A stretch of 64,000 bases of DNA from Rikenellaceae bacterium (GTDB taxonomy: Bacteria; Bacteroidota; Bacteroidia; Bacteroidales; Rikenellaceae): contig JAJQEF010000006.1 in assembly GCA_021201795.1 (NCBI GenBank), positions 62,001 to 126,000 of the forward strand, in the 5' to 3' direction. Both the position numbers and the translations under genes were made by a program. The notes beneath the pieces were generated by a model that searched no databases, was not told the DNA's origin, and was given only the letters and a program-made list of their open reading frames with translations. Positions 18,381-27,700 of the stretch are shown piece after piece. The stretch's first letter is position 1. Each line of letters starts with the position of its first letter.

Positions 18381-19226
18381 TTATAAAAAAACCTCAACTA
18401 TTTTCTCGGTTTCACGCCAGAGTTTTTTTCTTATAACAGGATCGGTATATTTATTTCCGACTTTTTTCATTTTATTACCTGCGAATAATTTACCTGAGAC
18501 AGATCCATGCTTTTCGTTCAGTAATAAATCTATCGCGGTGGATGCTCCTTTTTTCGGTGTGCGGATAAAAGGCCGGAAGAAAATATCCGTTAACGGATCG
18601 AACCATTTCTTCATTGAAATGATGTTAGTGGATACTACCCCGGGATCGACAGCATTGACAACTATCCCTAACTCTTTTAATTTACCCGATAACTCAAAAG
18701 TAAAAAGCAGAAGGGCAAGTTTAGTATTGCTGTAAACCGACAGACTGTTAAATCTTTTCCTGCTTCCATGTATGAAAAAATCTGGAAAATCGATTTTTCC
18801 AATAGTATAAGTACATGAAACCATATTTACAATACGGGTTCCGTTGGACATTAAGGGCAGTAGTTTGCGTACAAGCAGGTAGTGAGATATATAATTGATG
18901 CTTGTAGTAGATTCGATTCCATCTTCTGTTGATTTTTTACATGTAGCTATTGTCCCTGCATTATTCATGAGAATCCTGATCGATTCTTCTTTTTTAAGTA
19001 GTTCGTCGGCGAATTCACTCACGGAACGCAGAGAAGCAAGATTTATATACTTTACTTCGATATCGTGGTTGCCCGTTTCATGTACCAGAAGTTCTCTCTG
19101 GATATTTGCTTTTTCGATATTCTGACAGGCCATGATGACCCTATAACCGGAATTTGCTACAGATTTAGTTATTTCAAATCCTATTCCACCGCTTGCTCCT
19201 GTTATGATAGCTGTTTTTTTATCCAT
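18381..19226 (-). CDS. Short-chain dehydrogenase/reductase
   Basis: This 281-residue classical SDR has the TGASGGIG nucleotide-binding motif at residues 9-16, the NNAG motif near residue 89, and the catalytic YSNTK (Tyr-x3-Lys) near residue 169. The long C-terminal region with KKGASTAIDLL resembles retinol-dehydrogenase-like and steroid-dehydrogenase-like SDRs. NAD(P)-dependent oxidoreduction of a hydroxyl/keto group is certain as a class; the substrate is not. It lies nine bases downstream of a steroid 5-alpha-reductase-like gene on the same strand, so the two enzymes probably act on the same molecule. Confidence 0.88.
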   Translation of the reverse strand: MDKKTAIITGASGGIGFEITKSVANSGYRVIMACQNIEKANIQRELLVHETGNHDIEVKYINLASLRSVSEFADELLKKEESIRILMNNAGTIATCKKSTEDGIESTTSINYISHYLLVRKLLPLMSNGTRIVNMVSCTYTIGKIDFPDFFIHGSRKRFNSLSVYSNTKLALLLFTFELSGKLKELGIVVNAVDPGVVSTNIISMKKWFDPLTDIFFRPFIRTPKKGASTAIDLLLNEKHGSVSGKLFAGNKMKKVGNKYTDPVIRKKLWRETEKIVEVFL

Positions 19227-19235
19227 TCTGCTGGT

Positions 19236-19997
19236 TTAATAAATGAATGGGAATATCCGTTTTCTGTTTTCTAATTCATCCCAGAATTTCTCTTTGTATT
19301 TATTGTAAATGGCATTGGAGCGAGGGACCAAATTAGCCAGACTCCATATTACGAATACCAGTCCGGACATCGACCATGTGAGTATGGCAAACCCTGTCCA
19401 TTCTACGAGTTCCCCGAAATAATTTGCGGATGTAACGTATTTGTAAAGTCCTTTGTTAGGAAGATAGTGTTTAGTATCGCCAGGTTTACGCAGATTACGG
19501 ATCACTTTATCGGAATGAAGATTTATTCCCATACCGATAAAGAAAATTATAACCCCGATTATAAATCTCGGAATGGTTACCCATGATTCGCCGTACATTT
19601 CCAGAGAAGACTGGCGGAATATCCATTCTCCCTGCATCACGCCGTTTAACAGGTTAAATAGAACTGCGGACAGCATTATTACTATGGGCATTCTGGATTT
19701 TCCTTTAAGAAGGAACGGAAAAATAAACGCCCTGTTAAAGTAATGCAGCTGAAACAATAGAAAAAATATAACGTACGGGATCATATATTTTCTGTCGGAA
19801 CACATCCAATATGAAAGCATTATCAAAAAAACAGGACACTCCATAAGCATCCAGCCGAGTTTGTTGCTGATTGTCGATCCCCATTTTTTCTGCTGAAACA
19901 TTCCGTATCCGGCGTTTACGAAATACAACGCGAAGAATACGATTACAGCAAGAAGTACCATGCCGTATAATAGCAGGTGAAATTGATACGAAGACAT
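19236..19997 (-). CDS. Steroid 5-alpha-reductase-like (DUF1295 family) membrane protein
   Basis: The 253-residue protein has six or seven hydrophobic helices. The C-terminal third matches the 3-oxo-5-alpha-steroid 4-dehydrogenase domain: GLYKYVTSANYFGELVEWTGFA, then NLVPRSNAIYNKYKEKF and the terminal NRKRIFPFIY. This part holds the NADPH- and substrate-binding surface in the family. It would reduce the C4-C5 double bond of a 3-oxo-delta4 steroid or a related lipid. It is 45 bases downstream of pyrC and nine bases upstream of an SDR gene. Its leader (CTACTAATCTTATG) resembles the shared leader motif found at fusA2 and araA. The family call is firm; the substrate is inferred. Confidence 0.88.
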   Translation of the reverse strand: MSSYQFHLLLYGMVLLAVIVFFALYFVNAGYGMFQQKKWGSTISNKLGWMLMECPVFLIMLSYWMCSDRKYMIPYVIFFLLFQLHYFNRAFIFPFLLKGKSRMPIVIMLSAVLFNLLNGVMQGEWIFRQSSLEMYGESWVTIPRFIIGVIIFFIGMGINLHSDKVIRNLRKPGDTKHYLPNKGLYKYVTSANYFGELVEWTGFAILTWSMSGLVFVIWSLANLVPRSNAIYNKYKEKFWDELENRKRIFPFIY

Positions 19998-20042
19998 AAG
20001 ATTAGTAGTTTAAACGATAAAGGTATAATTTTATCCGAAATA

Positions 20043-21380
20043 TTATCTATCGAACCGCAGTTCTTTTCCACGGTATTCCGTATTCACTTTTCCGTTTTCG
20101 TATATTACCGCTCCATTGATTATAGTATGGGTAACAGCAGGGGTGAAATCAGTATCTTCGAATGGAGACCATTTACATTTATACAATATATTTTCTGTTT
20201 TGACTTCCCATCTTATGCTAGGGTCTATAATAGTAATGTCGGCATAATAGCCTTCCCTTAAAAAACCCCTTTTATTGACTGAATACCTTACTGCCGGGGC
20301 ATGGCACATTTTTTCCACTATCTTATGAAGAGAGACTTCTCCTTTCTTATAGAGTTCCAACATTATATTCAACGAATGTTGAATAAGCGGTCCTCCTGAA
20401 GGAGCTTTAAGATAAGGTTGTTTTTTTTCTTCCAAAGTGTGGGGCGCATGATCCGTAGCGATAATATCTATGGCATCCGTTTCAATCCCTCTAATAAGTG
20501 CACTCCTATCGATTTCGGATTTTATCGCAGGATTCCATTTTATGAAATTGCCTAATCTTTTGTAATCCTTGTCATTGAACCATAAATGATGTACACATAC
20601 TTCGCTTGTAATTTTTTTCTCTTTCAGTGGCTTTCTTTCGAATAGTCCCATTTCGCGCTCTGTGCTGACATGTAGAATATGAAGGTTGGCCCCGTATTTA
20701 TCTGCGAGTTTTACTGCTCTTGCCGAACAGACATAACATGCCTCGGCACTTCGTATGATAGGGTGCATATAAGGCTCTATTTTATTACCGTAAAGACCTT
20801 TATAATATTCCAGATTTTTTTTGATTATAGATTCTTCCTCGCAATGGGCGGCGACCAACACCGGAGATTCGGAAAAAATAGCCGCAAGACTCTTCTCGTC
20901 ATCGACGAGCATATTTCCGGTGGATGACCCCATAAATAATTTGAGTCCGCATACTCTTTGGGGATCTATCTTTTTTATCTCTTCGAGATTATCATTGGTG
21001 GCTCCCAGATAAAACGAATAGTTTGCAACGGATTTTTCAGCGGCAAGATCGAATTTCTGATTTAAAAGATCGATGGAAGTGGTTTGCGGATTCGTATTCG
21101 GCATTTCCATAAAAGAAGTAACACCGCCTGCGACTGCAGCTATTGATTCTGAATGAATGTCTGCCTTATAAGTCAGCCCCGGTTCGCGGAAGTGTACCTG
21201 ATCGTCTATGATGCCTGGAATCACTATCTTATCGGTGGCATCTATTATTTTTTCCGGTAATTCTCCTGTATATTTGCCTTCTTTTATTTCGGCAATAGTT
21301 TCCTCTTCAATCAGTATATATCCCAGAAAATCACAGGAATCATTTATAATCCTAGCATTTTCTATAAGTATTTTTCTCAT
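20043..21380 (-). CDS. pyrC: Dihydroorotase
   Basis: This is a class I dihydroorotase of 445 residues, which interconverts carbamoyl-aspartate and dihydroorotate in de novo pyrimidine synthesis. Metal-binding motifs of the amidohydrolase fold are visible: DDQVHFREPG near residue 58, LHILHVST near 230, and ATDHAPHTLEEK near 310, followed by the GGPLIQHSL loop. I start at 21380; the longer version adds nine residues that lie over the promoter. A -7 box precedes it by 16 bases. The 5-alpha-reductase-like gene follows after 45 bases and may be on the same transcript. Confidence 0.95.
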   Translation of the reverse strand: MRKILIENARIINDSCDFLGYILIEEETIAEIKEGKYTGELPEKIIDATDKIVIPGIIDDQVHFREPGLTYKADIHSESIAAVAGGVTSFMEMPNTNPQTTSIDLLNQKFDLAAEKSVANYSFYLGATNDNLEEIKKIDPQRVCGLKLFMGSSTGNMLVDDEKSLAAIFSESPVLVAAHCEEESIIKKNLEYYKGLYGNKIEPYMHPIIRSAEACYVCSARAVKLADKYGANLHILHVSTEREMGLFERKPLKEKKITSEVCVHHLWFNDKDYKRLGNFIKWNPAIKSEIDRSALIRGIETDAIDIIATDHAPHTLEEKKQPYLKAPSGGPLIQHSLNIMLELYKKGEVSLHKIVEKMCHAPAVRYSVNKRGFLREGYYADITIIDPSIRWEVKTENILYKCKWSPFEDTDFTPAVTHTIINGAVIYENGKVNTEYRGKELRFDR

Positions 21381-21395
21381 GGTTAATTTTTTTGA

Positions 21396-21403
21396 CAAAT
21401 ATA
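21396..21403 (-). promoter_or_regulatory. Bacteroidota -7 box of pyrC
   Basis: On the minus strand this reads TATATTTG, 15 bases upstream of the ATG at 21380 and downstream of the fusA2 terminator. Confidence 0.7.
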
Positions 21404-21426
21404 TCAATAATCTTACCTTTTAAAAT

Positions 21427-21450
21427 TAAAAAAGCGGTCGTAAGACCGCC
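21427..21450 (-). terminator. Rho-independent terminator of fusA2
   Basis: On the minus strand the stem GCGGTC / GACCGC with a 4-base loop is followed by TTTTTTAATTTT, six bases past the fusA2 stop. Confidence 0.85.
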
Positions 21451-21456
21451 TTTTGT

Positions 21457-23613
21457 TTATTCGTCTTTGTCCGTATCCGTGTAGGACTTAAGTAATTTTT
21501 CCTGAACGTCTGCGGGAACTTGTTCGTATGAATGGAATTTCATAGAGTATGTCGCGCGCCCGTTGGTAAGAGAGCTGAGCGTTGTCGAATAACGATACAT
21601 TTCAGCCAACGGTATTTTAGCATTTATGATCTCGATTCCCTTATCGCTTGACATTCCCTCGATCATTGCACGGCGATTTTGCAAGTCGCTCATTACATCA
21701 CCCATTTTATCGGAAGGTACGAGAACTTCGATATCGTATATAGGTTCCATGATCTTAGGTCCGGCATGACGAAACGCCTCCTTGAACGCGTTCCTGCCAG
21801 CGAGTTTAAACGAAATTTCATTCGAATCGACAGGGTGCATTTTACCGTCGTAAACCACAACTCTGATATCGCGGGCATAAGAACCCGTAAGCGGTCCTTC
21901 TTCCATTTTTTCCATGATGCCTTTTAGTATGGCCGGAAGGAACCTTGCGTCGATTGCTCCTCCGACAATAGAACTGTAAAACACTAATTTACCGCCCCAT
22001 TCGAGGTTTACTTCTTCTTTTCCTTTAATATTTACACTGATCTCTTTACCAGAGAATTTATATTTTGAAGGATCAGGTATGCCTTCGTAATACGGTTCGA
22101 TAACCATGTGGACTTCACCGAACTGACCTGCACCGCCAGATTGCTTTTTATGCCTGTAATCTGCTCCCGAGACTTTGGTTATTGTTTCCCTATATGGTAT
22201 TTTAGGAGCAAAGTATTCTATATCGATTTTATTGACATTGTTTAGCTGCCATTTGAGAATGTTCAGATGGTTTTCTCCCTGGCCATTGACGATCGTTTGC
22301 TTAAGCTCTTTGGAATATTCTACCACAATGGTAGGATCTTCAAAATTGGCTTTATTCAACATTTCGCTGAGTTTCTCGTCATCAGCGGATTTCGTAGCTT
22401 TAACCGCCGCCCTGTAGCGCGGCTCAGGGAATTTTATAGGGTCGATTATAACTTCGTGTCCCGATGTATATAGGGTCTGATTTGTTTTTGTGCCTTTGAG
22501 CTTTACAGTGCAGCCTATATCACCAGCGCACATTTCCTGTACCTTAACCCTGTTTTTTCCAGCAACGGCAAATATCTGGGATATTTTTTCTTTGTTTCCG
22601 GTTTTGGAATTAATAAGTTCCATTCCTTCTTTCAGCTTACCGGATATAACTCTGAAGTAGCTTACTTCGCCAAGATGCTGTTCTATAGATGTTTTAAATA
22701 TAAAGAGAGTAGTAGGTGCGTTTTCATCGGCCGGAATTTCTTTTCCGTCCACTGTTTTAAATACCGGAGCTACTTTAGGGCTCGGAGCAACATTGATAAT
22801 AAACTCCATAAGGCGTTTTGTTCCTATATCTTTCTTTGCAGAAGCGCAGAAAACAGGTATCATATCTCGGCTGGCAAGTCCTAATCTAATTCCCGAACGC
22901 ATTTCATCCTGTGTAAGGGTACCTTTGTCAAAATAGAGTTCCATTAAACTCTCGTCGTTTTCTGCTGCGGCTTCAATAAGTGTATTCTGAAGTTCTTTCG
23001 CGCGATCCATTTCCGATTCCGGAATTTCCAATTCTTCCCGTATTCCTGTGTCGCCTTTGAATTTATACATTTTCATCATCAGTACATCGATGAAAGAGTC
23101 GAAGTCCGGACCCGGATTGACCGGATATTGCACAATGACAGGTTTTACCTGGGAATTTGCATGCAGAGAATCTATTGTCGATTCCCAGTTGGCTTTGTCG
23201 GAATCGAGTTGATTAACTACGAAGATTATGGGTTTTTCATATTTTCTCGCATATCTGGCCTGTATCTCTGTTCCTACCTCGAAACCGTTTTGTGCGTTTA
23301 TTACCATAACCCCTACATCGGCAACTTTGAATGCTGAAAACAATCCGCCGCAGAAATCGTCCGAACCCGGTGAGTCTATGATATTCAATTTATTGTCATT
23401 AAATTCGGTAAATAGAATAGTGGAGTATATCGACCGTTTATATAGATGCTCCACATCCGTGTTGTCGGAAATAGTATTGTCAGCCTCAATGCTCCCTCTT
23501 CTTTCTATGACTTTACCTTCGAATGCCATTGCTTCGGCAAGAGTGGTCTTGCCGGAACCCGAGCCACCAAGCAGCACGATGTTTTTAATTTCGCCTGTAG
23601 AATATGTTTTCAT
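21457..23613 (-). CDS. fusA2: EF-G paralogue (EF-G2 type) lacking the catalytic histidine
   Basis: The 718-residue protein has all EF-G domains (G, II, III, IV, V), with the domain IV/V boundary near RAYDIRVVVYDGKMH-like residues. The G domain is unusual: G1 is GGSGSGKT (residues 16-23) instead of AHVDAGKT, switch II reads DSPGSDDF so the GTPase histidine is Ser84, and G4 is NQLD (134-137) rather than NKxD. A Bacteroides EF-G2 paralogue is reported to support translocation without GTP hydrolysis and to matter under starvation and in the gut; these replacements fit that type. It carries its own terminator and the CTAACTAATT leader motif 10 bases before the ATG. I found no good -7 box in the 204-base upstream region. 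Confidence 0.93.
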   Translation of the reverse strand: MKTYSTGEIKNIVLLGGSGSGKTTLAEAMAFEGKVIERRGSIEADNTISDNTDVEHLYKRSIYSTILFTEFNDNKLNIIDSPGSDDFCGGLFSAFKVADVGVMVINAQNGFEVGTEIQARYARKYEKPIIFVVNQLDSDKANWESTIDSLHANSQVKPVIVQYPVNPGPDFDSFIDVLMMKMYKFKGDTGIREELEIPESEMDRAKELQNTLIEAAAENDESLMELYFDKGTLTQDEMRSGIRLGLASRDMIPVFCASAKKDIGTKRLMEFIINVAPSPKVAPVFKTVDGKEIPADENAPTTLFIFKTSIEQHLGEVSYFRVISGKLKEGMELINSKTGNKEKISQIFAVAGKNRVKVQEMCAGDIGCTVKLKGTKTNQTLYTSGHEVIIDPIKFPEPRYRAAVKATKSADDEKLSEMLNKANFEDPTIVVEYSKELKQTIVNGQGENHLNILKWQLNNVNKIDIEYFAPKIPYRETITKVSGADYRHKKQSGGAGQFGEVHMVIEPYYEGIPDPSKYKFSGKEISVNIKGKEEVNLEWGGKLVFYSSIVGGAIDARFLPAILKGIMEKMEEGPLTGSYARDIRVVVYDGKMHPVDSNEISFKLAGRNAFKEAFRHAGPKIMEPIYDIEVLVPSDKMGDVMSDLQNRRAMIEGMSSDKGIEIINAKIPLAEMYRYSTTLSSLTNGRATYSMKFHSYEQVPADVQEKLLKSYTDTDKDE

Positions 23614-23623
23614 AAGTTACAGT

Positions 23624-23633
23624 AATTAGTTAG
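23624..23633 (-). promoter_or_regulatory. CTAACTAATT leader motif of fusA2
   Basis: On the minus strand the exact 10-mer CTAACTAATT lies 10 bases before the ATG. The same 10-mer precedes araA and the adjacent symporter gene. It may be a translation or mRNA-stability element. Confidence 0.4.
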
Positions 23634-23768
23634 TGGTTTATCCGATAAATATATAAATTAATTAACAAAATTTCAATAGCTGCGGAAATAAGTCCTCATC
23701 ATGGATAATAAGACCTTTTATTTGCAAATGCACTATGGCTGGTTTTTTATCTGTTGGAAATAATTATT
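23634..23768. other. Intergenic region between divergent fusA2 and aldo/keto reductase genes
   Basis: This is the main part of the longest gene-free stretch in the window (about 204 bases in all). It is AT-rich, with a small ATTTGCAAAT palindrome near 23730. No RNA gene, no strong hairpin and no convincing fusA2 -7 box can be seen. Any activator site for fusA2 should lie here. Confidence 0.5.
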
Positions 23769-23776
23769 TATCTTTG
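23769..23776 (+). promoter_or_regulatory. Bacteroidota -7 box of the aldo/keto reductase-mfd operon
   Basis: TATCTTTG matches TAnnTTTG, 41 bases before the ATG at 23818. Confidence 0.7.
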
Positions 23777-23817
23777 TTCGTCAATAATTCAGCCGGAACG
23801 GCCTAAATTTTTTTAGA

Positions 23818-24756
23818 ATGGAAAATTATAAATTCAGCAATGGGGACCGAATGCCGATAATCGGTATCGGAACATGGCAGAGCGATCGAGAAAAATTGTT
23901 CAATGCTATAATTGAAGCGGTGAAGTTCGGTTACAGGCATATTGACTGCGCTTATATATACGATAATGAGGATATAGTGGGGGAGGCACTCGAATATCTT
24001 TTTAAAAATGACGGACTCAAACGAGAAGATATATGGATAACTTCCAAACTTTGGAATGCATATCATAAAAAAGGATGCGTGCTTCCTGCGATCGAAAGAT
24101 CCCTTAAAAATTTACGTCTCGATTATCTTGATCTGTATCTTGTACACTGGCCCGTAGCATTGAAAGAGTATGTGAAGTTCCCCGAAAAACCGGAAGATTT
24201 TTACACTCTTGAAGAAGTTCCGCTTTTTAAAACATGGGAAGGAATGGAAAATGTTCTTATGGCAGGATTAACAAGACATATAGGAGTATCGAATTTCTCT
24301 GTGAGAAAACTCGAAGGATTGGAAAGAACAGCAAAAGTAAAACCTGAGGTAAATCAGGTAGAACTAAATCCTTATCTGCAACAGCCGGAATTACAGGGTT
24401 ATTGTCGTAGAAATAAGATATGCCTGACCGCATATTCTCCGCTGGGTAAAGGCGACACCGCCAGACAGAACGACCTTAATTTATTCAAGGATCCGGTTCT
24501 TAACGAAATTGCGGATAAATATAAATGTCCGGTTTCACAGGTGATGCTTAAATGGGCTATACAGAAGGGAATTGTCGTGATTCCGAAATCCGTTACTCCT
24601 GAAAGAATAAAAGAGAACTTCGATTCGTTAAATATAGAGTTGACCGACGACGATATGATGCGTATCTCAACTATCGATAAAAATAACCGTATATCTTACG
24701 GTGGCGTCTTCATTATCGAAGGTTCGCCTTATACATATGACAGTATTTGGGATTAA
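23818..24756 (+). CDS. Aldo/keto reductase
   Basis: This 312-residue NADPH-dependent reductase has the AKR catalytic tetrad in place: Asp and Tyr in GYRHIDCAYIYDNE, Lys in SKLWN, and His in LVHWPV. The C-terminal IPKSVTPERIKENF stretch binds the cofactor phosphate. It resembles the eukaryote-like AKR1 group (aldose, xylose and alcohol-forming reductases) that is common in Bacteroidota. Natural substrate unknown. Its stop overlaps the mfd ATG by one base (TAATG), so mfd is translationally coupled to it. Confidence 0.93.
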   Translation: MENYKFSNGDRMPIIGIGTWQSDREKLFNAIIEAVKFGYRHIDCAYIYDNEDIVGEALEYLFKNDGLKREDIWITSKLWNAYHKKGCVLPAIERSLKNLRLDYLDLYLVHWPVALKEYVKFPEKPEDFYTLEEVPLFKTWEGMENVLMAGLTRHIGVSNFSVRKLEGLERTAKVKPEVNQVELNPYLQQPELQGYCRRNKICLTAYSPLGKGDTARQNDLNLFKDPVLNEIADKYKCPVSQVMLKWAIQKGIVVIPKSVTPERIKENFDSLNIELTDDDMMRISTIDKNNRISYGGVFIIEGSPYTYDSIWD

Positions 24757-27700
24757 TGGATAAAAAGGAATTTCTCGACCTATTAAGAGGCGAAAAACCG
24801 TACAAAGAATTAAATAAAAATATACAAAAGAGTCAAGCAGTCGAGATTAAAGGGATCGTCGGCTCTTCTGTTTCTGCCGTATGCAGTGCGCTCTATGCCG
24901 ATTTAAACGGTGTAAGTATTTTTATTTCCGACTCTAAAGAGGAAGCCGCATATCTTTATAATGATATGTATTCCCTCACGGATTCCGAAAATATTTATTT
25001 TTTTCCTACCGGGTATAAGCGTTCTATCGAATATGGGAATGAGGATCCTTCGGGTATGGTTCAAAGAACAGCTGTTCTTAATGCATTACGTAATAAGGAT
25101 CAGAATAAAATTTTTATCTGTACGTATCCGGAAGCGGTACTTGAAAAGGTGGTGGATATATCCGGGCTTGAGGATAACACGCTTACGGTAAAAACAGGGG
25201 ATTCTTTGTCTCCGGATTTTATTAAAGATGTTCTTACCGATCTGGGGTTTACAAAAATAGATTTCGTTTATGAACCCGGCCAATTTTCTATAAGAGGCGG
25301 AATCGTTGATATTTTTTCTTTCTCCGATAATAATCCTTACCGTATCGATTTTTTTGGCGATGAGATCGAATCCATCAGGGTTTTTGATATAGGAACACAG
25401 TTGTCGGTCCGCAAAGTCGATAAAATAGAAATTATACCGGATCTTAAAAGGTTGGGTGAAAACAAGGTTTCTTTATTGAAATTTGCGGGTGAATTTAATT
25501 TATTCGTCAATGATTTCGACTTCACCATGAAGCGTTTTGCCGATGTGAGGGTCAAATTCATTAACGAGCTTGTAAACCGTGAGCAAGAGCCGGATACGGT
25601 GGACGATCATATTCTTACCCGCAACGGATTCTGTCAGGATATTGCAGATAATGCGTTGGTAACCCTGCGGACAGCTTACAAGGAAAGAAAGCCGGATAGT
25701 ACCGTAATATTCTCCACTTCTCCTCAGCCTGCGTTCAATAAAAAGTTCGATATTCTTGCGGATACTATAAACGACGGTGTCCTTAAGGGGTACAGGACTT
25801 ATATTCTCACTGAAAATAAAGCTCAGATCGAGAGACTGGAAAATGTTTTTAATTCTGCCGGAAGGAAAAATGTTCCATTCGAATCTTTTTCGGTTACCCT
25901 GCATGAAGGTTATATCGACCACGACCTTAAGATGAATTTCTTTACCGATCATCAGATATTCGACAGATACCATAAGTATACCCTTCACAAGGAGGTAAAG
26001 AAGAGCGAATCGCTTACTATTGCGGAGCTGAATTTTCTGAAGGTCGGGGATTATGTAGTTCATATCGATCATGGCGTAGGACGCTTCGGGGGACTTGTCC
26101 GGACTACAGAAAACGGTAAGGCTACGGAAGTCATTAAATTGGTTTACAGCGATAACGATATTCTTTTTGTAAACGTTCATGCACTTCACAGGATATCCAA
26201 ATATAAAGATAAGGACAGCGAGCCTCCGAAAATTTATAAATTAGGATCAGGCACATGGCAGAAATTAAAAGCGAACACCAAGCGTCAAGTCAAGGATATT
26301 GCCCGCGAGCTTATTGCCTTGTATGCAAAAAGAAAACAGAGTAAGGGTTTCGCATTTTCGCATGACAGCTTCCTTCAGCATGAACTGGAAGCATCTTTTA
26401 TGTATGAAGATACTCCGGATCAGGAAAAAGCTATAAAAGCAGTTAAAGCTGATATGGAAACGGATGTGCCCATGGACAGGCTCATCTGCGGCGATGTTGG
26501 GTTCGGTAAAACGGAAGTGGCCATAAGGGCTGCGTTTAAGGCTGCATGCGACAGCAAGCAAGTTGCCGTGTTGGTTCCGACTACTGTACTGTCCCTTCAG
26601 CATTACCGTACTTTTTCGAAAAGATTCAGGGAATTTCCTGTAAGGGTAGAACTTATCAGCCGTGCTAAAACTACAAAGCAGATTAATGAAATAACAAAAG
26701 ACTTAAAGGAAGGTAAAATAGATATACTTATAGGTACCCATAAAATCCTCAATAAAAAGGTGGAGTTTAAAGATATGGGGCTGTTAATCATAGACGAGGA
26801 ACAAAAATTCGGAGTGTCGAGTAAAGAGAAACTGCGTCAGTTGAAAGCAAACGTCGATACTTTGACTTTAACGGCAACACCTATTCCACGAACCTTACAG
26901 TTCTCGCTTATGAGATCTAGGGATATGTCGGTCATCGCGACCCCTCCTCCGAACAGGCAGCCTATTACCACTGAAATACATAATTTTAACGATGATATAA
27001 TCCGTGAAGCGATAGAGTTCGAGTTGTCACGAAACGGACAGGTTTATTTTATCCATAATCGTGTAAACGATATTCTGTCGATTCGCGACCGTATCAAAAA
27101 GATTTGTCCGCAGGCCCGTATTGCCGTAGGACACGGACAAATGAAGCCGGATGAACTCGAGAAAATAATGATGGATTTTATTTATGCGGAATATGATATT
27201 TTACTTGCCACTACGATAATAGAGTCAGGAATCGACATCTCTAATGCCAATACAATAATAATAAATAACGCACAGAATTTCGGGTTGAGCGACCTTCATC
27301 AGTTAAGGGGACGAGTAGGGCGATCAAATAGAAAAGCCTACTGCTATCTGATTACTCCTCCGGAAGAATCTTTGTCCACCGATGCCCGCAGAAGACTGAA
27401 AGCGATAGAGGATTTCTCCGACCTTGTATCTGGATTCAACATAGCTATGCAGGATTTGGATATACGTGGGGCGGGAAATATCCTGGGTGCGGAACAAAGC
27501 GGATTTATTTCCGATATTGGTTTCGAGACCTACCACAAAATACTTAATGAAGCCGTAAGAGAGCTCCGGGAGGAAGAATTCTCTGAAACGATGATTGCCG
27601 AGCATGATAGTAAAACATTGATCGAAGCTGACCATGTATTCATCACAGATAGTCAGATCGAGACGGATCGGGAAGCATTCATACCGGATGCATACATATC

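Noticed and set aside
23726-23740. ATTTGCAAAT palindrome upstream of fusA2 as a regulator site
   Set aside because: It is short, AT-rich and about 115 bases from the start, with no second copy seen.
25500-26189. 229-codon minus-strand frame inside mfd
   Set aside because: It is a shadow of mfd, whose motifs are intact across the whole interval.
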